Source: Litchfieldia alkalitelluris (GTDB lineage: Bacteria; Bacillota; Bacilli; Bacillales; Salisediminibacteriaceae). From it: a DNA stretch of 64,000 nt. Positions 18,471-27,087 of the stretch are shown piece by piece. The stretch lies in assembly GCF_002153425.1 (NCBI RefSeq), contig NZ_KZ119600.1, forward strand, positions 4,014,095 to 4,078,094, read 5' to 3'. Below the pieces are notes generated by a model that was not told the DNA's origin, searched no databases, and saw only the letters and a list, made by a program, of their open reading frames with translations. The position numbers were made by a program, and so were the translations under genes. Each line of letters begins with the position of its first letter. The first letter of the stretch is position 1.

Positions 18471-18552
18471 TCCGTAATCATTCCGTTTTACAACGTCTAC
18501 GGAATACTATATCGTAATCTTTACGTTTTGTAAACAGTAATCGTTACGTTTT
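18471..18552 (-). promoter_or_regulatory. Three Zur-box-like operators
   Basis: Three partial palindromes resembling the Bacillus Zur box (TCGTAATNATTACGA) lie upstream of the zinc lipoprotein: TCCGTAATCATTCCG (18471-18485), ATCGTAATCTTTACG (18511-18525) and AGTAATCGTTACGT (18536-18549). The first is only about 20 bases from the start codon. Their clustering upstream of a zinc-uptake gene supports the call; no binding data are available. Confidence 0.75.
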
Positions 18553-18554
18553 AT

Positions 18555-18914
18555 AATTTTTTTTCGTTCATTTATGTCCTACATTAAACAGGTACAAGAA
18601 GAAACTGTATTGACGTGCAAAAAGACTTCTTGATATATTTATTCCATTATTAGATAGACTCCTATGCAATAATTTATTGTTCCTTAAAGGGTAATTTCCC
18701 ACAGGAGACTATTCTGCCACCCACGGCAAAGGAGACACTGCGAAGAATGAATAGATGTCGCACTTGTACCTTGCGTGAAAGCGAGTAGCCTGCAGCAGCG
18801 AACCAATTACATAGTGTCTAATTTCACTGTAGACTCTAAAAATTGTATGGCGAACCTTACCTAACTAGTACAATAAGTTATAAGCATTAAAGACATGTAT
18901 CGGGAGGGCTTTGT
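18555..18914. other. Intergenic region with a dispersed repeat
   Basis: A gap of about 360 bases between divergent genes. The left part presumably holds the -35 side of the zinc promoter. 18700-18806 carries a repeat with a second copy at 63.4 kb (see repeat entry). No further gene was seen. Confidence 0.5.
18715..18800 (+). repeat. Dispersed repeat with GCGTGAAAGCGA motif
   Basis: GCAAAGGAGACACTGCGAAG, then AATGAATAGATGT, then TTGTACCTTGCGTGAAAGCGA. The same order of motifs occurs on the minus strand at 63.43-63.50 kb. Similar ACTTGT...GTGAAAGCGAG repeats are frequent in Bacillaceae genomes; their function is unknown to me. Confidence 0.65.
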
Positions 18915-20057
18915 TTGAATCCGATTCCCATAATGAAAAAACTGAAAAACTTATCCAGCATCCACTACATTTATGTAATAGTAGCCATTCTTTTTGGTGC
19001 TTCCTTTCTATTTGTTAACAACAACTACTTTTTATATGAAGATCCCATCGCAAAGGTTATTGAAACTAGTCATGTAGATACAACTGAGGCGATTGATAGT
19101 TTTGGAAATGAGGATCAATTGTACACGCAACATATAACTGGCCTAATAAAAAATGGAGATCACCAAGGGAATTTGATCCATTTAACGAATCAGTATTCCA
19201 TGTCTGGGGCCTATGATCATAAATTTAATGTTGGAAATGATTTATTTGTATCTATTCATTCAGACAACTTGGAGAATGGAGAATTTACAGGAAGCATCAG
19301 GGAAGTGAAACGGGACAAATACGTGCTTGTAGTAGCATGGATTTTCATCTTTGCATTATTGCTTGTTGGGAAAAAACAAGGTTTATTCTCTTTAATTAGT
19401 TTGCTTGTCAACGCGATTATCTTATCTTTTATATTGGATATTTACATTGGAACCACAGGGTTAAGCTTGGTATTTCTATGCATACTCAGCGCCGTTTTTT
19501 TTACAATAACCTCTCTATTATTTGTGAACGGATTTAATGAGAAAACTTATTCGGCTATCATCGCTACATTGCTGGCAACTTTAATAACAATGATCATTAC
19601 ATACCTCACCTTGTGGGTCACATCCAGTAATGGCCTTTATTATGAAGCAATGCAATTCCTAACTCGACCACCTCAAACGGTATTTTTGGCAGGCATATTA
19701 ATTGGATCTTTAGGTGCAGTGATGGATGTAGCCATCACCATTTCCTCTTCATTATTCAATTTATATGAGAAAAATACTAATATATCTACAAAGGCACTTC
19801 TTTCATCAGGAATGGAGATCGGAAAAGATATTATGGGTACCATGACAAACATATTATTTTTCGTATATGTTAGTGGCACTATCCCAGTAATCATTCTATA
19901 TTTCAAAAATCATTCCATGTTAGGGTATACGTTATCCATCAATCTATCACTAGAGTTAGCAAGGGCAATTGCAGGTGGCATTGGTATCGTACTTACCATC
20001 CCCATCGGTTTATATATCACTGTGGGCTTCATTAACCGAAAGAGGGTGAGGTCATGA
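18915..20057 (+). CDS. YibE/F family membrane protein
   Basis: 380 residues. Membrane helix 1 (about 17-36), an extracytoplasmic domain (about 40-140), then six or seven hydrophobic helices with the conserved family segments LLVGKKQGLFSLISLLVNAI, GAVMDVAITISSSLF and SGMEIGKDIMGTMTNILFF. Start is TTG at 18915 after CGGGAGGGC; an ATG eleven codons in lacks such a site. It overlaps the next YibE/F gene by 4 bases (ATGA), so the two are translationally coupled and probably form one complex. The family has no firmly established substrate. Confidence 0.85.
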   Translation: MNPIPIMKKLKNLSSIHYIYVIVAILFGASFLFVNNNYFLYEDPIAKVIETSHVDTTEAIDSFGNEDQLYTQHITGLIKNGDHQGNLIHLTNQYSMSGAYDHKFNVGNDLFVSIHSDNLENGEFTGSIREVKRDKYVLVVAWIFIFALLLVGKKQGLFSLISLLVNAIILSFILDIYIGTTGLSLVFLCILSAVFFTITSLLFVNGFNEKTYSAIIATLLATLITMIITYLTLWVTSSNGLYYEAMQFLTRPPQTVFLAGILIGSLGAVMDVAITISSSLFNLYEKNTNISTKALLSSGMEIGKDIMGTMTNILFFVYVSGTIPVIILYFKNHSMLGYTLSINLSLELARAIAGGIGIVLTIPIGLYITVGFINRKRVRS

Positions 20058-20815
20058 ATACATTATTATTAATGACCATCATTTTATTTATCCTCATGAG
20101 ATTAGTTGGGGGAAAAAAAGGAACCAAGTCTTTTATCGCATTGTTTTTAAACTTCGGTGTCCTACTCGTTACTATTATCTTAATGAGTAACCCTTCATTC
20201 AACTTGATCATTTTAACATTCATTGCATGTTTGATTATAAGTATTATCAATCTTTTTTATGTAAATGACATAAACACGAAAACAAAAACTGCATTTATTT
20301 CCACCCTCATTACGATCACGACCTTATTTATTTTTATTCTTATCATAACGGAAAAGGCAATGATTCAAGGCTTCGGGGGAGAAGAAATACATGAAATCAG
20401 TATTTTCTCCCTTTATATTGGCATTGATTTTGTCAAACTTGCCAGCTCAGTTATTGTGATGAGTACGATCGGTGCAATCATTGATATAGCCATTTCCATC
20501 TCTTCACCGATGCGAGAGCTATCCATTCACCAGCCTACTATTAGTAGAAGCGATCTATTCAAGTCAGGATTAAGTATCGGACGGGATATTTTAGGTACCA
20601 GCGTTAACACTCTATTCTTTGCTTTTTTCGGAAGCTATTTGGCTTTATTAATCTGGTTTAAAGATCTTTCCTATAGTTTAAGTGCGGTTATAAATTCAAA
20701 GATTATGAGTGCAGAAATGATAACCATATTATTTGCGGGCATTGGGGTAACACTCGTTATACCAATTACCTCCTTCATCACTGCCTACTTTTTAGTAAAA
20801 AAAGAAAGGGGCTAG
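20054..20815 (+). CDS. YibE/F family membrane protein, short partner
   Basis: 253 residues, about seven membrane helices and no large outer domain. It repeats the family core of its upstream neighbour: RLVGGKKGTKSFIALFLNFG, GAIIDIAISISSPMRE and SGLSIGRDILGTSVNTLFF. The 4-base overlap with the upstream gene and a terminator just after its stop define a two-gene operon. A heteromeric membrane transporter or channel is a reasonable guess from the paired arrangement; direct function is unknown. Confidence 0.85.
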   Translation: MNTLLLMTIILFILMRLVGGKKGTKSFIALFLNFGVLLVTIILMSNPSFNLIILTFIACLIISIINLFYVNDINTKTKTAFISTLITITTLFIFILIITEKAMIQGFGGEEIHEISIFSLYIGIDFVKLASSVIVMSTIGAIIDIAISISSPMRELSIHQPTISRSDLFKSGLSIGRDILGTSVNTLFFAFFGSYLALLIWFKDLSYSLSAVINSKIMSAEMITILFAGIGVTLVIPITSFITAYFLVKKERG

Positions 20816-20834
20816 GACAGCCTCTTTCTTTTTT
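20801..20834 (+). terminator. Rho-independent terminator of the yibE/F operon
   Basis: AAAGAAAGGGGCT, loop AGGAC, AGCCTCTTTCTTT then TTTT. The 5' arm overlaps the last codons and stop of the gene. Confidence 0.85.
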
Positions 20835-20841
20835 ATAAACG

Positions 20842-20972
20842 TAGGGACGGTTCTTGCGTTTACACGGTCAAGTATCCTAACTTGGTCATGTGGCATGGTA
20901 TGGTGTGCATAACACTCCCACCTCTTCGTTTCATAGCTATTCGTGAACGCAAGAACCGTCCCTCTGTTTCCC
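20842..20972. repeat. Palindromic element, long-loop form
   Basis: Standard arms (left from 20844, right ending 20962) enclosing about 85 bases that begin ACGGTCAAGTATCCTAACTT and end CATAGCTATTCGTGAACG. The copy at 23173 is the same element with only a few substitutions. The tail TCTGTTTCC runs up to the mgtE stop codon. Confidence 0.9.
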
Positions 20973-20980
20973 TCTGTTTT

Positions 20981-22348
20981 TTATAAAAATTGCAGCAACA
21001 TGCTCGCAATAGTAAAGTAAATAAATAATCCGACAATATCATTTATCGTTGTAATAAATGGACCTGAAGCAATAGCAGGATCGATTTTCAATTTATTTAT
21101 GATAAGTGGTATCACTGTTCCAGTTAATGTTGATATAACAACAGTTGCAAAAAGGGATACTCCGATAATTAGCCCGAATATCATATTTCCTTGTGGAATA
21201 AATGTGGCGATCATCGAAACTAAGACCCCACATACAATACCCATTATTAATCCAGTTGCGGCTTCCCTTTTCAATAACCTCACAATTTCTGTTCGTTGAA
21301 ACTTTTCCAGGGCGAGGCCTCGTACAACGATAGCTAACGATTGAGTCCCTGTGTTTCCAGCCATATCTGCAATTAGGGGGATAAAAATAGCTAGGATTGC
21401 TACCTCAGCTAACATCCCTTCAAAGCTTCCTATGAGGCCTGCCGTTAACATTCCAATGAACAACAATAAAATTAGCCAAGGTAATCGCTTTTTTGTAGCT
21501 GTCCACGCTCCGACATTTAAATCTAGCGCTCCCTTAACTGCAGCAAATTGTCCAATATCTTCCGTATTTTCTTCCTCAATAACATCGATAACATCATCGA
21601 CAGTCACAATTCCAATGATTTTTTCCTCACTCGTCACGACAGGCACAGCTAATAAATCATATTTCTTGATAATGGTAGATACCTCTTCTTGATCAGCAAA
21701 CGCCGAAACGGAGATAACTTGCTCTTTCATAATATCCCCAATCATCACTTCTTTGGCCGATGTAATTAATTCACGAAGAGATAAAATTCCGATTAGCGTT
21801 TCTTCCTCATTCGTAACATAAAGGTAGTAGATCGTTTCTGCCCCAAGTCCTTCTTCTCTTAAACGGTCCATCACTTCAGCTGCAGTTTCCTTTGGTGACA
21901 AAGTAATAAATTCAGTTGTCATAATGGAACCTGCTGTATTTTCTTTATAAGACAGTAGCAGTTTAATCGTATTGGCTTCTTTTTTGTCCATTTTTTCAAG
22001 TAAATATGAGGCAACACTATCTGGAATATTTCCAAAGAAGTCTGTAACATCATCGGCTGGAAGCTCGTTTAACATGCTTAATGCAAATTCATCTTCCAGT
22101 TCTGAAAAAACAGTTTTTTGACCCTGCAACTCTATCCCCTGAAAGATCTCTGCGAATTCAGGTGGCTTTAAATAGCGGTATACTTTTTTCCTCTTTTCTT
22201 TACTCATGAGTTTAAAGATCTCCACTTGATCTGTTGGATGAAGTTCTAAAAACTCTTCGCGGAAATTTTCAGCATCATTATTTTTTAAATATAAAAAAAG
22301 GTAGTAGGTAAACTCTTCACGATTCTTAAAATTCAATCTTTTCTTCAT
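20981..22348 (-). CDS. mgtE: Magnesium transporter MgtE
   Basis: 455 residues with the full MgtE plan: N-domain (about 20-130), tandem CBS domains (about 135-260, ITLSPKETAAEVMDRLREE and VISVSAFADQEEVSTIIKKY), a plug helix and a five-helix pore domain (about 280-455) with signature ADMAGNTGTQSLAIVVRGLA and DPAIASGPFITTINDIVGLF. It is a Mg2+-gated Mg2+ channel in the cytoplasmic membrane. It follows the mgtC-like gene by 24 bases and likely shares its transcript. It is a clear paralogue of the second mgtE 950 bases upstream. Confidence 0.95.
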   Translation of the reverse strand: MKKRLNFKNREEFTYYLFLYLKNNDAENFREEFLELHPTDQVEIFKLMSKEKRKKVYRYLKPPEFAEIFQGIELQGQKTVFSELEDEFALSMLNELPADDVTDFFGNIPDSVASYLLEKMDKKEANTIKLLLSYKENTAGSIMTTEFITLSPKETAAEVMDRLREEGLGAETIYYLYVTNEEETLIGILSLRELITSAKEVMIGDIMKEQVISVSAFADQEEVSTIIKKYDLLAVPVVTSEEKIIGIVTVDDVIDVIEEENTEDIGQFAAVKGALDLNVGAWTATKKRLPWLILLLFIGMLTAGLIGSFEGMLAEVAILAIFIPLIADMAGNTGTQSLAIVVRGLALEKFQRTEIVRLLKREAATGLIMGIVCGVLVSMIATFIPQGNMIFGLIIGVSLFATVVISTLTGTVIPLIINKLKIDPAIASGPFITTINDIVGLFIYFTIASMLLQFL

Positions 22349-22372
22349 GGTACCTCCTCCTTTCTCACTGTC

Positions 22373-23095
22373 TTATAGATGCTCCACATCTACGGTTAAT
22401 ACGTAATCAATTTTTTTAATGAGGTAGTAGATTTCTGTTGTATATTGCTTTTCAGGAGCAGAGATACGCAAATCAATCTGTTGATTTCCATTCTCTAAAT
22501 CCCTTAATTTAATATCTCGTATCGTAATATCACTTTTTTCGTTTTCATTTAGACCTTGCCCTTTTCTTTCAATCGTTTTGATTAACTCTGTCATTTTAAA
22601 ATTTGGCTCCATAACAATTTTTACAGAGACATCTCGTTCCCTTAACGTTGCTGGACCCACTGACTTAATTACTCCTGGTAAAAAGTTAACGGCAACTATT
22701 AGCAAAACTACGGCAACCAACGCTTCAAAATAAAAACCAGCACCTACAGCAATACCAAGACCTGAAGCAGCCCAAATCATCGCAGCACTAGTTAGCCCTG
22801 AAATAACATCATTGTTCCGCCTCAATATCACTCCTGCTCCAAGAAAACCAACGCCACTTACTATTTGTGCCGCTAACCTCATTGGGTCCATCGCATTGTA
22901 GGTTGGCGTTGCAAAAAGCTGGAACGATTGAATAGAAACAATAGTGACAAGACAGCTTGCGACACAAATCACCATACTCGTTTTTAAACCTAAAGGCTTG
23001 TGCTTTAGTTGTCGGTCAATACCAATGAACATGCCGAAAAACAAAGCAATAGATAACTTCATGAGAATTTCTAATTCAAATGCCATCTGGATCAC
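22373..23095 (-). CDS. MgtC/SapB family protein
   Basis: 240 residues: four or five membrane helices in the first ~135 residues with the MgtC/SapB signature (GMFIGIDRQLKHKPLGLKTS, VSGVGFLGAGVILRRN, LTSAAMIWAASGLGIAVGAG) and a C-terminal cytoplasmic ACT-like domain (about 150-238). The family is associated with survival at low Mg2+ and membrane ATPase control. It lies between two mgtE genes, which supports a magnesium role. ATG at 23095 follows GAGGGGTGATCC. Confidence 0.9.
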   Translation of the reverse strand: MIQMAFELEILMKLSIALFFGMFIGIDRQLKHKPLGLKTSMVICVASCLVTIVSIQSFQLFATPTYNAMDPMRLAAQIVSGVGFLGAGVILRRNNDVISGLTSAAMIWAASGLGIAVGAGFYFEALVAVVLLIVAVNFLPGVIKSVGPATLRERDVSVKIVMEPNFKMTELIKTIERKGQGLNENEKSDITIRDIKLRDLENGNQQIDLRISAPEKQYTTEIYYLIKKIDYVLTVDVEHL

Positions 23096-23130
23096 CCCTC
23101 ACTGCTAGTATTAACTTAAGTCTTTGCTCT

Positions 23131-23160
23131 AAAAAAGACACCCTCAATAAAGAAGGTGCC
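23131..23160 (-). terminator. Terminator or attenuator ahead of the mgtC-like gene
   Basis: Minus strand GGCACCTTC, loop TTTATT, GAGGGTGTC, then TTTTTT. It is only about 35 bases before the mgtC start and follows the upstream mgtE and its palindromic repeat, so it either ends the mgtE transcript or attenuates read-through. Confidence 0.75.
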
Positions 23161-23164
23161 ATTG

Positions 23165-23299
23165 TAAACGTGGGGACGGTTCTTGCGTTTACACGGTCAA
23201 GTAACCTAACTTGGTCATGTGCCATGGTATGGTGTGCATAACACTCCCACCTCTTCGTTTCATAGCTATTCGTGAACGCAAGAACCGTCCCTCTGTTTC
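23165..23299. repeat. Palindromic element, long-loop form
   Basis: Near-identical partner of the element at 20844. Arms start at 23173 and end at 23291. The tail abuts the stop codon of mgtE directly. Confidence 0.9.
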
Positions 23300-24667
23300 C
23301 TACTTTGGTAAATAATCCAGTAAAGCTGTTGCTATGGAGAAGTAAATAATTAAACCTAAAATATCGTTAACGGTTGTGATAAATGGTCCAGATGCAATGG
23401 CTGGGTCTAGCTTTAATTTAGTAATCGCAACAGGAACAACTGCCCCAATAATTGTTGCAACGCTTAGTGTTAAAAATAAAGATGCACCTACGATAAAGGC
23501 AAGAATGTAGCTTCCATATAAGAACGGAATAAGAATCATTAACACGATTGCACAAATAATCCCTAACATAACTCCTGTTCCAAATTCCCTTTTGATCGTA
23601 TGAATCAGACCTTTTTTTTCAAAAGATCCTGTTGCAAGGGAACGTACCATTACAGCAAGAGACTGTGTACCTGTATTCCCAGCTGAGTCCATAATGAGAG
23701 GGATAAAGACAGCTAATAACACGATTTCTTCCAATGTTTCTTCAAATGTTCCGATCACACCTGCAGTAATGAGTCCGAAAAACATGAGCATGATAATCCA
23801 AGGCGAACGCTTTCTAGCTGCTGAGAAGGAGGTAATGTTAACATCTGTTGCCCCTTTGGCCGCTGTAAAGTCATCAAAATCCTCTGTTGCTTCTTCCTCT
23901 AAAACGTCCATAATATCATCAACTGTGACGATACCGATTAATTCGTTTGTAGTAGTCACAACTGGAGCAGCTAGTAAATCATAGTCTTTAATTAGCTGTG
24001 CGACCTCTTCTTGGTCCGTGTGAGATTCAACGGAAACCACTTGTTTACTCATTAAGTTTTCCACAGTCTCATTTAGCGGTGCGACAATTAAGTCCCTAAG
24101 GGAAACAACGCCCACTAGCTTGTCTTTCGGGTCCACAACGTAAAGGTAGTATACGGTTTCTGCTTCAGGGCCTTCCTTTCGAAGTAGCTCCATCACTTGG
24201 GCAGCGGTTGCCTTCGCATTAATGGAAATAAACTCTTTAGTCATGAGCGCCCCAGCTGATTCTTCAGGATAGGACATGAGCTCAATAACTTCATCTGCTT
24301 CTACTTTTTCCATCGCATTTAAGATGTCTTTCGCGTGAGGCTCGTTAATTTCTCCTAAAAAGTCAGCTGCATCGTCCGAAGGCATATAGTTAAACATTTT
24401 TGCGGCATAAGCTTTATCTAGTTCTTTCACTACTTCCTTTTGCTCTTCCACTTCTAGGCCTTGGAAGATTTCAGAAAACTCTTCTGCTGATAAATACTCA
24501 TAAAACATTGGCCGTTTATCTTTATATAAGTCTTGGAACAACTCCACCTGATCCGTTGGATGTAGCTCTAAAAAATGCTTTAAAAATTGATCTTTATCTT
24601 GATTTTTCAGCGACTTAAAAATTGTATCAAAGTAATTTTCGCGGTATTCTTCATTTAATCTGTTCAT
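23300..24667 (-). CDS. mgtE: Magnesium transporter MgtE, riboswitch-controlled
   Basis: 455 residues, same length and plan as the neighbouring paralogue: N-domain, CBS pair (ISINAKATAAQVMELLRKEG, VVSVESHTDQEEVAQLIKDY) and the pore domain with MDSAGNTGTQSLAVMVRSLA and DPAIASGPFITTVNDILGLI. It imports Mg2+ and closes when cytoplasmic Mg2+ binds the N/CBS domains. Its 5' leader contains an M-box riboswitch and a terminator, so expression rises when Mg2+ is low. ATG at 24667 is preceded by AAAAAGGAGGCAG. Confidence 0.96.
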   Translation of the reverse strand: MNRLNEEYRENYFDTIFKSLKNQDKDQFLKHFLELHPTDQVELFQDLYKDKRPMFYEYLSAEEFSEIFQGLEVEEQKEVVKELDKAYAAKMFNYMPSDDAADFLGEINEPHAKDILNAMEKVEADEVIELMSYPEESAGALMTKEFISINAKATAAQVMELLRKEGPEAETVYYLYVVDPKDKLVGVVSLRDLIVAPLNETVENLMSKQVVSVESHTDQEEVAQLIKDYDLLAAPVVTTTNELIGIVTVDDIMDVLEEEATEDFDDFTAAKGATDVNITSFSAARKRSPWIIMLMFFGLITAGVIGTFEETLEEIVLLAVFIPLIMDSAGNTGTQSLAVMVRSLATGSFEKKGLIHTIKREFGTGVMLGIICAIVLMILIPFLYGSYILAFIVGASLFLTLSVATIIGAVVPVAITKLKLDPAIASGPFITTVNDILGLIIYFSIATALLDYLPK

Positions 24668-24820
24668 CCAAACTGCCTCCTTTTTAACCTGCGTATACGA
24701 ATGGAGTTACTATAAAAGATTCCTCAATATATTAAGGTTATACTTATTATTTTCATATACCCCACTCACTTACAGGCAAACAATATAACAAGGATTAGAT
24801 TTGGCCGATACCAGTTAAGT

Positions 24821-24961
24821 GGTGGTAATGGCTATTCTTGTTCTTATTGTTTTTGGTTCTTTGCTTATTGTTTTTTGTTCTTTGCTCATTGTTTTTAGTT
24901 ACGAACACCATTTTTTGTAAAAAACTAGAATAGGGGTCACTATCCATTTTCCATTACCACC
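24821..24961. repeat. Inverted-repeat-bounded insert with 21-base tandem units
   Basis: GGTGGTAATGG (24821-24831) and its exact reverse complement CCATTACCACC (24951-24961) bound about 140 bases. Inside, CTTATTGTTTTTGGTTCTTTG-like units repeat about 2.5 times with a 21-base period (about 24840-24900). It lies in the mgtE leader between the M-box terminator and the gene. Confidence 0.6.
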
Positions 24962-24972
24962 TCCGTTTTAAA

Positions 24973-25004
24973 ATATAAAAAACCCACCTCGAATGAAGGT
25001 GGGT
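24973..25004 (-). terminator. M-box expression-platform terminator
   Basis: Minus strand ACCCACCT, loop, AGGTGGGT then a T-rich tract. It lies about 70 bases after the M-box core, as expected for transcription attenuation. Confidence 0.85.
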
Positions 25005-25071
25005 ATATATATATCCAAATTAACAGCACCACAAATACAAATACACAAAAATGCATAGAGATGCCATTCAA

Positions 25072-25230
25072 TTACCTCCATTCGTAGAGCTTTAGCACTG
25101 TGCGGCATAGGTTTATAACCAGCTACGTTAAAAACCACCTTATGTCGATGGTTTCTGTTGACCCATTGGCGTCTTTGGACGTTTTTGGGCAGCAGCGTAT
25201 CTCCTGCACAGGAGCCTCACCTAACGAGGT
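25072..25230 (-). ncRNA. M-box (ykoK) Mg2+ riboswitch
   Basis: The minus strand shows the conserved M-box elements in order: GTTAGGTGAGGCTCCTG, ACGCTGCTGCCC, AAACGTCCAAAGACGCCAAT, GGGTCAACAGAAACC, then the paired element around GCACAGTGCTAAAGC and CTACGAATGGAGGTAA. It is followed by a terminator and then mgtE. Known function of the class: Mg2+ binding favours the terminator, so the transporter is made when Mg2+ is scarce. Confidence 0.96.
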
Positions 25231-25295
25231 TTATATTTAATTTATTTACATTGAACACAATACAGGAGCAAAAAAATAATGTCAACACTTTTTTG

Positions 25296-25377
25296 GTGAA
25301 CATGGGGGATAAACATGGGGACGGTTCTTGCGTTTACAATTGTCTGACAATTGTAAACGCAAGAACCGTCCCTTCGC
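25296..25377. repeat. Palindromic element, perfect-palindrome form
   Basis: Core 25318-25372. The left side also has GTGAACATGGGG and AAACATGGGG, so both tails resemble the family ends. The right end supplies the TGA stop codon (in GTGAGC) of the adjacent minus-strand gene. Confidence 0.9.
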
Positions 25378-25893
25378 TCACAAGCTTCTCAAGAAGTCCT
25401 CTGCTTCTCTAGATGATTTGAGAATGATAACGTTCTTTTTTGTAGAAATACCTTCCAGTTTTCTCATTACTTCCGGTCGTTTTGCAATTGGATAATTCCA
25501 CACCCACTTAAGGAAAAGGGGATCAAGTTTTTCTGGACAATTAGCACCCATATCTGGTCTTGTTTTCTTTCGATACATGATTTGCCTCTTCAACACCCGA
25601 TATGTACAGACCCACTTTGAATAGTCTAGAAAAATTATCGTGTCTGCAGCTTCTATCCGCAAATCCATGGTGCTTCCGAAATTTCCATCTACAATCCACT
25701 CTTCTTTTTTCAGCAACTCCTGCTGGATTTCTACCCACTTATCTCTTGGCGTTTCCACCCAACCTGGTTTCCAATACAAGGCATCTAGATGTACCACTTC
25801 AATTCCGAGATGCTGCCCAATTTGTTTAGCCAAAGTAGACTTTCCAGCCCCACCTGATCCGATTATCGCTATTCTCTTCACGTTACACCTCAC
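25378..25893 (-). CDS. FlaR-like P-loop kinase-type protein
   Basis: 171 residues of the adenylate-kinase-like P-loop group often annotated as DNA topology modulation protein FlaR. Walker A is GSGGAGKSTLAKQIG (about 12-26). Conserved family motifs HLDALYWKPGWVETPRDKW and EEWIVDGNFGSTMDLR follow, then the Walker B-like DTIIFLDYSKW and the lid-type RQIMYRKKTRPDMG. It probably phosphorylates a small substrate; the true substrate is unknown. The stop codon comes from the end of a palindromic repeat, so the original C-terminus may differ. Confidence 0.8.
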   Translation of the reverse strand: MRCNVKRIAIIGSGGAGKSTLAKQIGQHLGIEVVHLDALYWKPGWVETPRDKWVEIQQELLKKEEWIVDGNFGSTMDLRIEAADTIIFLDYSKWVCTYRVLKRQIMYRKKTRPDMGANCPEKLDPLFLKWVWNYPIAKRPEVMRKLEGISTKKNVIILKSSREAEDFLRSL

Positions 25894-25914
25894 ATTTATA
25901 GTCCTCCATGAAAA

Positions 25915-26040
25915 ACAAAGGGACGGTTCTTGCGTTCACACTGTCACTGATTCCTAATATGACTCCTGTTGAACCACAAGAACCTTTTATTAGGTTCATA
26001 GTCAATTCGTAAACGCAAGAACCGTCCCGCTGTTCACCTT
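25915..26040. repeat. Palindromic element, long-loop form (second loop type)
   Basis: Arms 25920 to 26028 around a loop starting ACTGTCACTGATTCCTAATA and ending CATAGTCAATTCGTAAACG. The interrupted copy at 26734 has the same loop. Confidence 0.9.
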
Positions 26041-26043
26041 TCA

Positions 26044-26583
26044 CTATTTCTGGCGTTCAAAAACATACAGTTTCCCATTCTCAGGACGAGAAATTTTCGG
26101 TCCTTTGAAACCTCTCCTCAGAAGCTCTCTTCGTAAAAAAATAATGATTCCACCATGACTAACGACAAGGGTGTTATCCCCGTTTTCTATCACTCGATCA
26201 AGAAACTGGTTAAGTCTTTTTATGACACTCGTTCTCGTTTCAGGCTGTGACTTATGATTTACATACCAAGCAATTCTACCTGCAACAAGATGAAATGAAA
26301 GAGGGAGTTTCCACTTACTAGGAAGGCATGGGGCAACTGGGATCTCCCTTAAATCCTCTAAATAAGTAATCTCCCGTTGATAGATGGATTCAGCTGTGAC
26401 TTGCGCCCTATAAAGATCACTAGAAAAACAATTTCCCCACTCCCCATCACTTATTTGAACATCTCTAGTAATGACCTCTGATACATCATATTCACTTGCC
26501 CAATTTCTCAAGCCTTCAGCATTAACCCTCCCTTTTGGATATCCTAATTGAACCTCAAAATGCCGTACTAATCCAATTTTCAT
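26044..26583 (-). CDS. Histidine phosphatase (phosphoglycerate mutase-like) family protein
   Basis: 179 residues. The phosphohistidine motif is RHFEV near the N-terminus (the family usually has RHG, so the Gly is replaced). A CFSSDLYRAQVTAESI helix matches the second Arg-containing motif, EITYLEDLREIP the acid, and VVSHGGIIIFLRREL the second catalytic His. Probably a small phosphatase acting on an unknown phosphorylated substrate. No operon partner. ATG at 26583 is preceded by TTAAGGAGATAG. Confidence 0.8.
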   Translation of the reverse strand: MKIGLVRHFEVQLGYPKGRVNAEGLRNWASEYDVSEVITRDVQISDGEWGNCFSSDLYRAQVTAESIYQREITYLEDLREIPVAPCLPSKWKLPLSFHLVAGRIAWYVNHKSQPETRTSVIKRLNQFLDRVIENGDNTLVVSHGGIIIFLRRELLRRGFKGPKISRPENGKLYVFERQK

Positions 26584-26726
26584 ATCTATCTCCTTAAATT
26601 TATAGATAACCTATTTTTTGTAAAAATGGTGATACAGAATCGAATCTAGGGAACGAATATGTAGTTTTACTATATTTCATCAATAGTAATTGCACCGTCT
26701 TGTCCCCGTTCATTTATGTAATGCAA

Positions 26727-26833
26727 AAACAGCGGGACGGTTCTTGCGTTCATACTGTCACTGAATCCTAATATGACTCCTGTTGAACCACAAGAACCTT
26801 TTATTAGGTTCATAGTCAATTCGTAAACGCAAG
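26727..26833. repeat. Palindromic element, left portion, split by the IS91-type element
   Basis: Left arm from 26734 with the same loop as the copy at 25920, running to CGTAAACGCAAG at 26833. The rest of its right arm (AACCGTCCCGCTGTTCAC) resumes at about 29412. Confidence 0.9.
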
Positions 26834-26891
26834 AAGAACGAAATCGCTCCGCGATGGCTAACCCATATCTAAAATTGTTCAATAAAAATAC

Positions 26892-26972
26892 AAAAAAAGT
26901 ATGCTCCTTTTGTGGTATTGTTTTAATCGCCAAACCAAAACAATAATCCCAAAAGAAAGGCATACTTTTTCT
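26892..26972. repeat. Large imperfect hairpin at the upstream end of the IS91-type element
   Basis: AAAAAGTATGCTCCTTTTGT... on the left pairs imperfectly with AAAAGAAAGGCATACTTTTT on the right over about 32 bases with a short centre. It could block outside transcription from entering the element. Confidence 0.65.
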
Positions 26973-27087
26973 AATGAAGATTATAACATGGACTATTAAG
27001 AAAAAACATCTACATATTTTTGACAAATCAAGAGCACCTCCCTTGATATGAGTTTCTTTAAATTACTCATTTTAAGGAGGTAATCTA

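Noticed and set aside
25257-25285. Promoter TTGACA upstream of the M-box
   Set aside because: The -35 is perfect but no acceptable -10 occurs at 16-18 bases, and the position is far from the aptamer start.
26670-27026. Minus-strand 118-codon frame over the IS left end and a repeat
   Set aside because: It spans the junction of a palindromic element and the IS, so it is chimeric noise.
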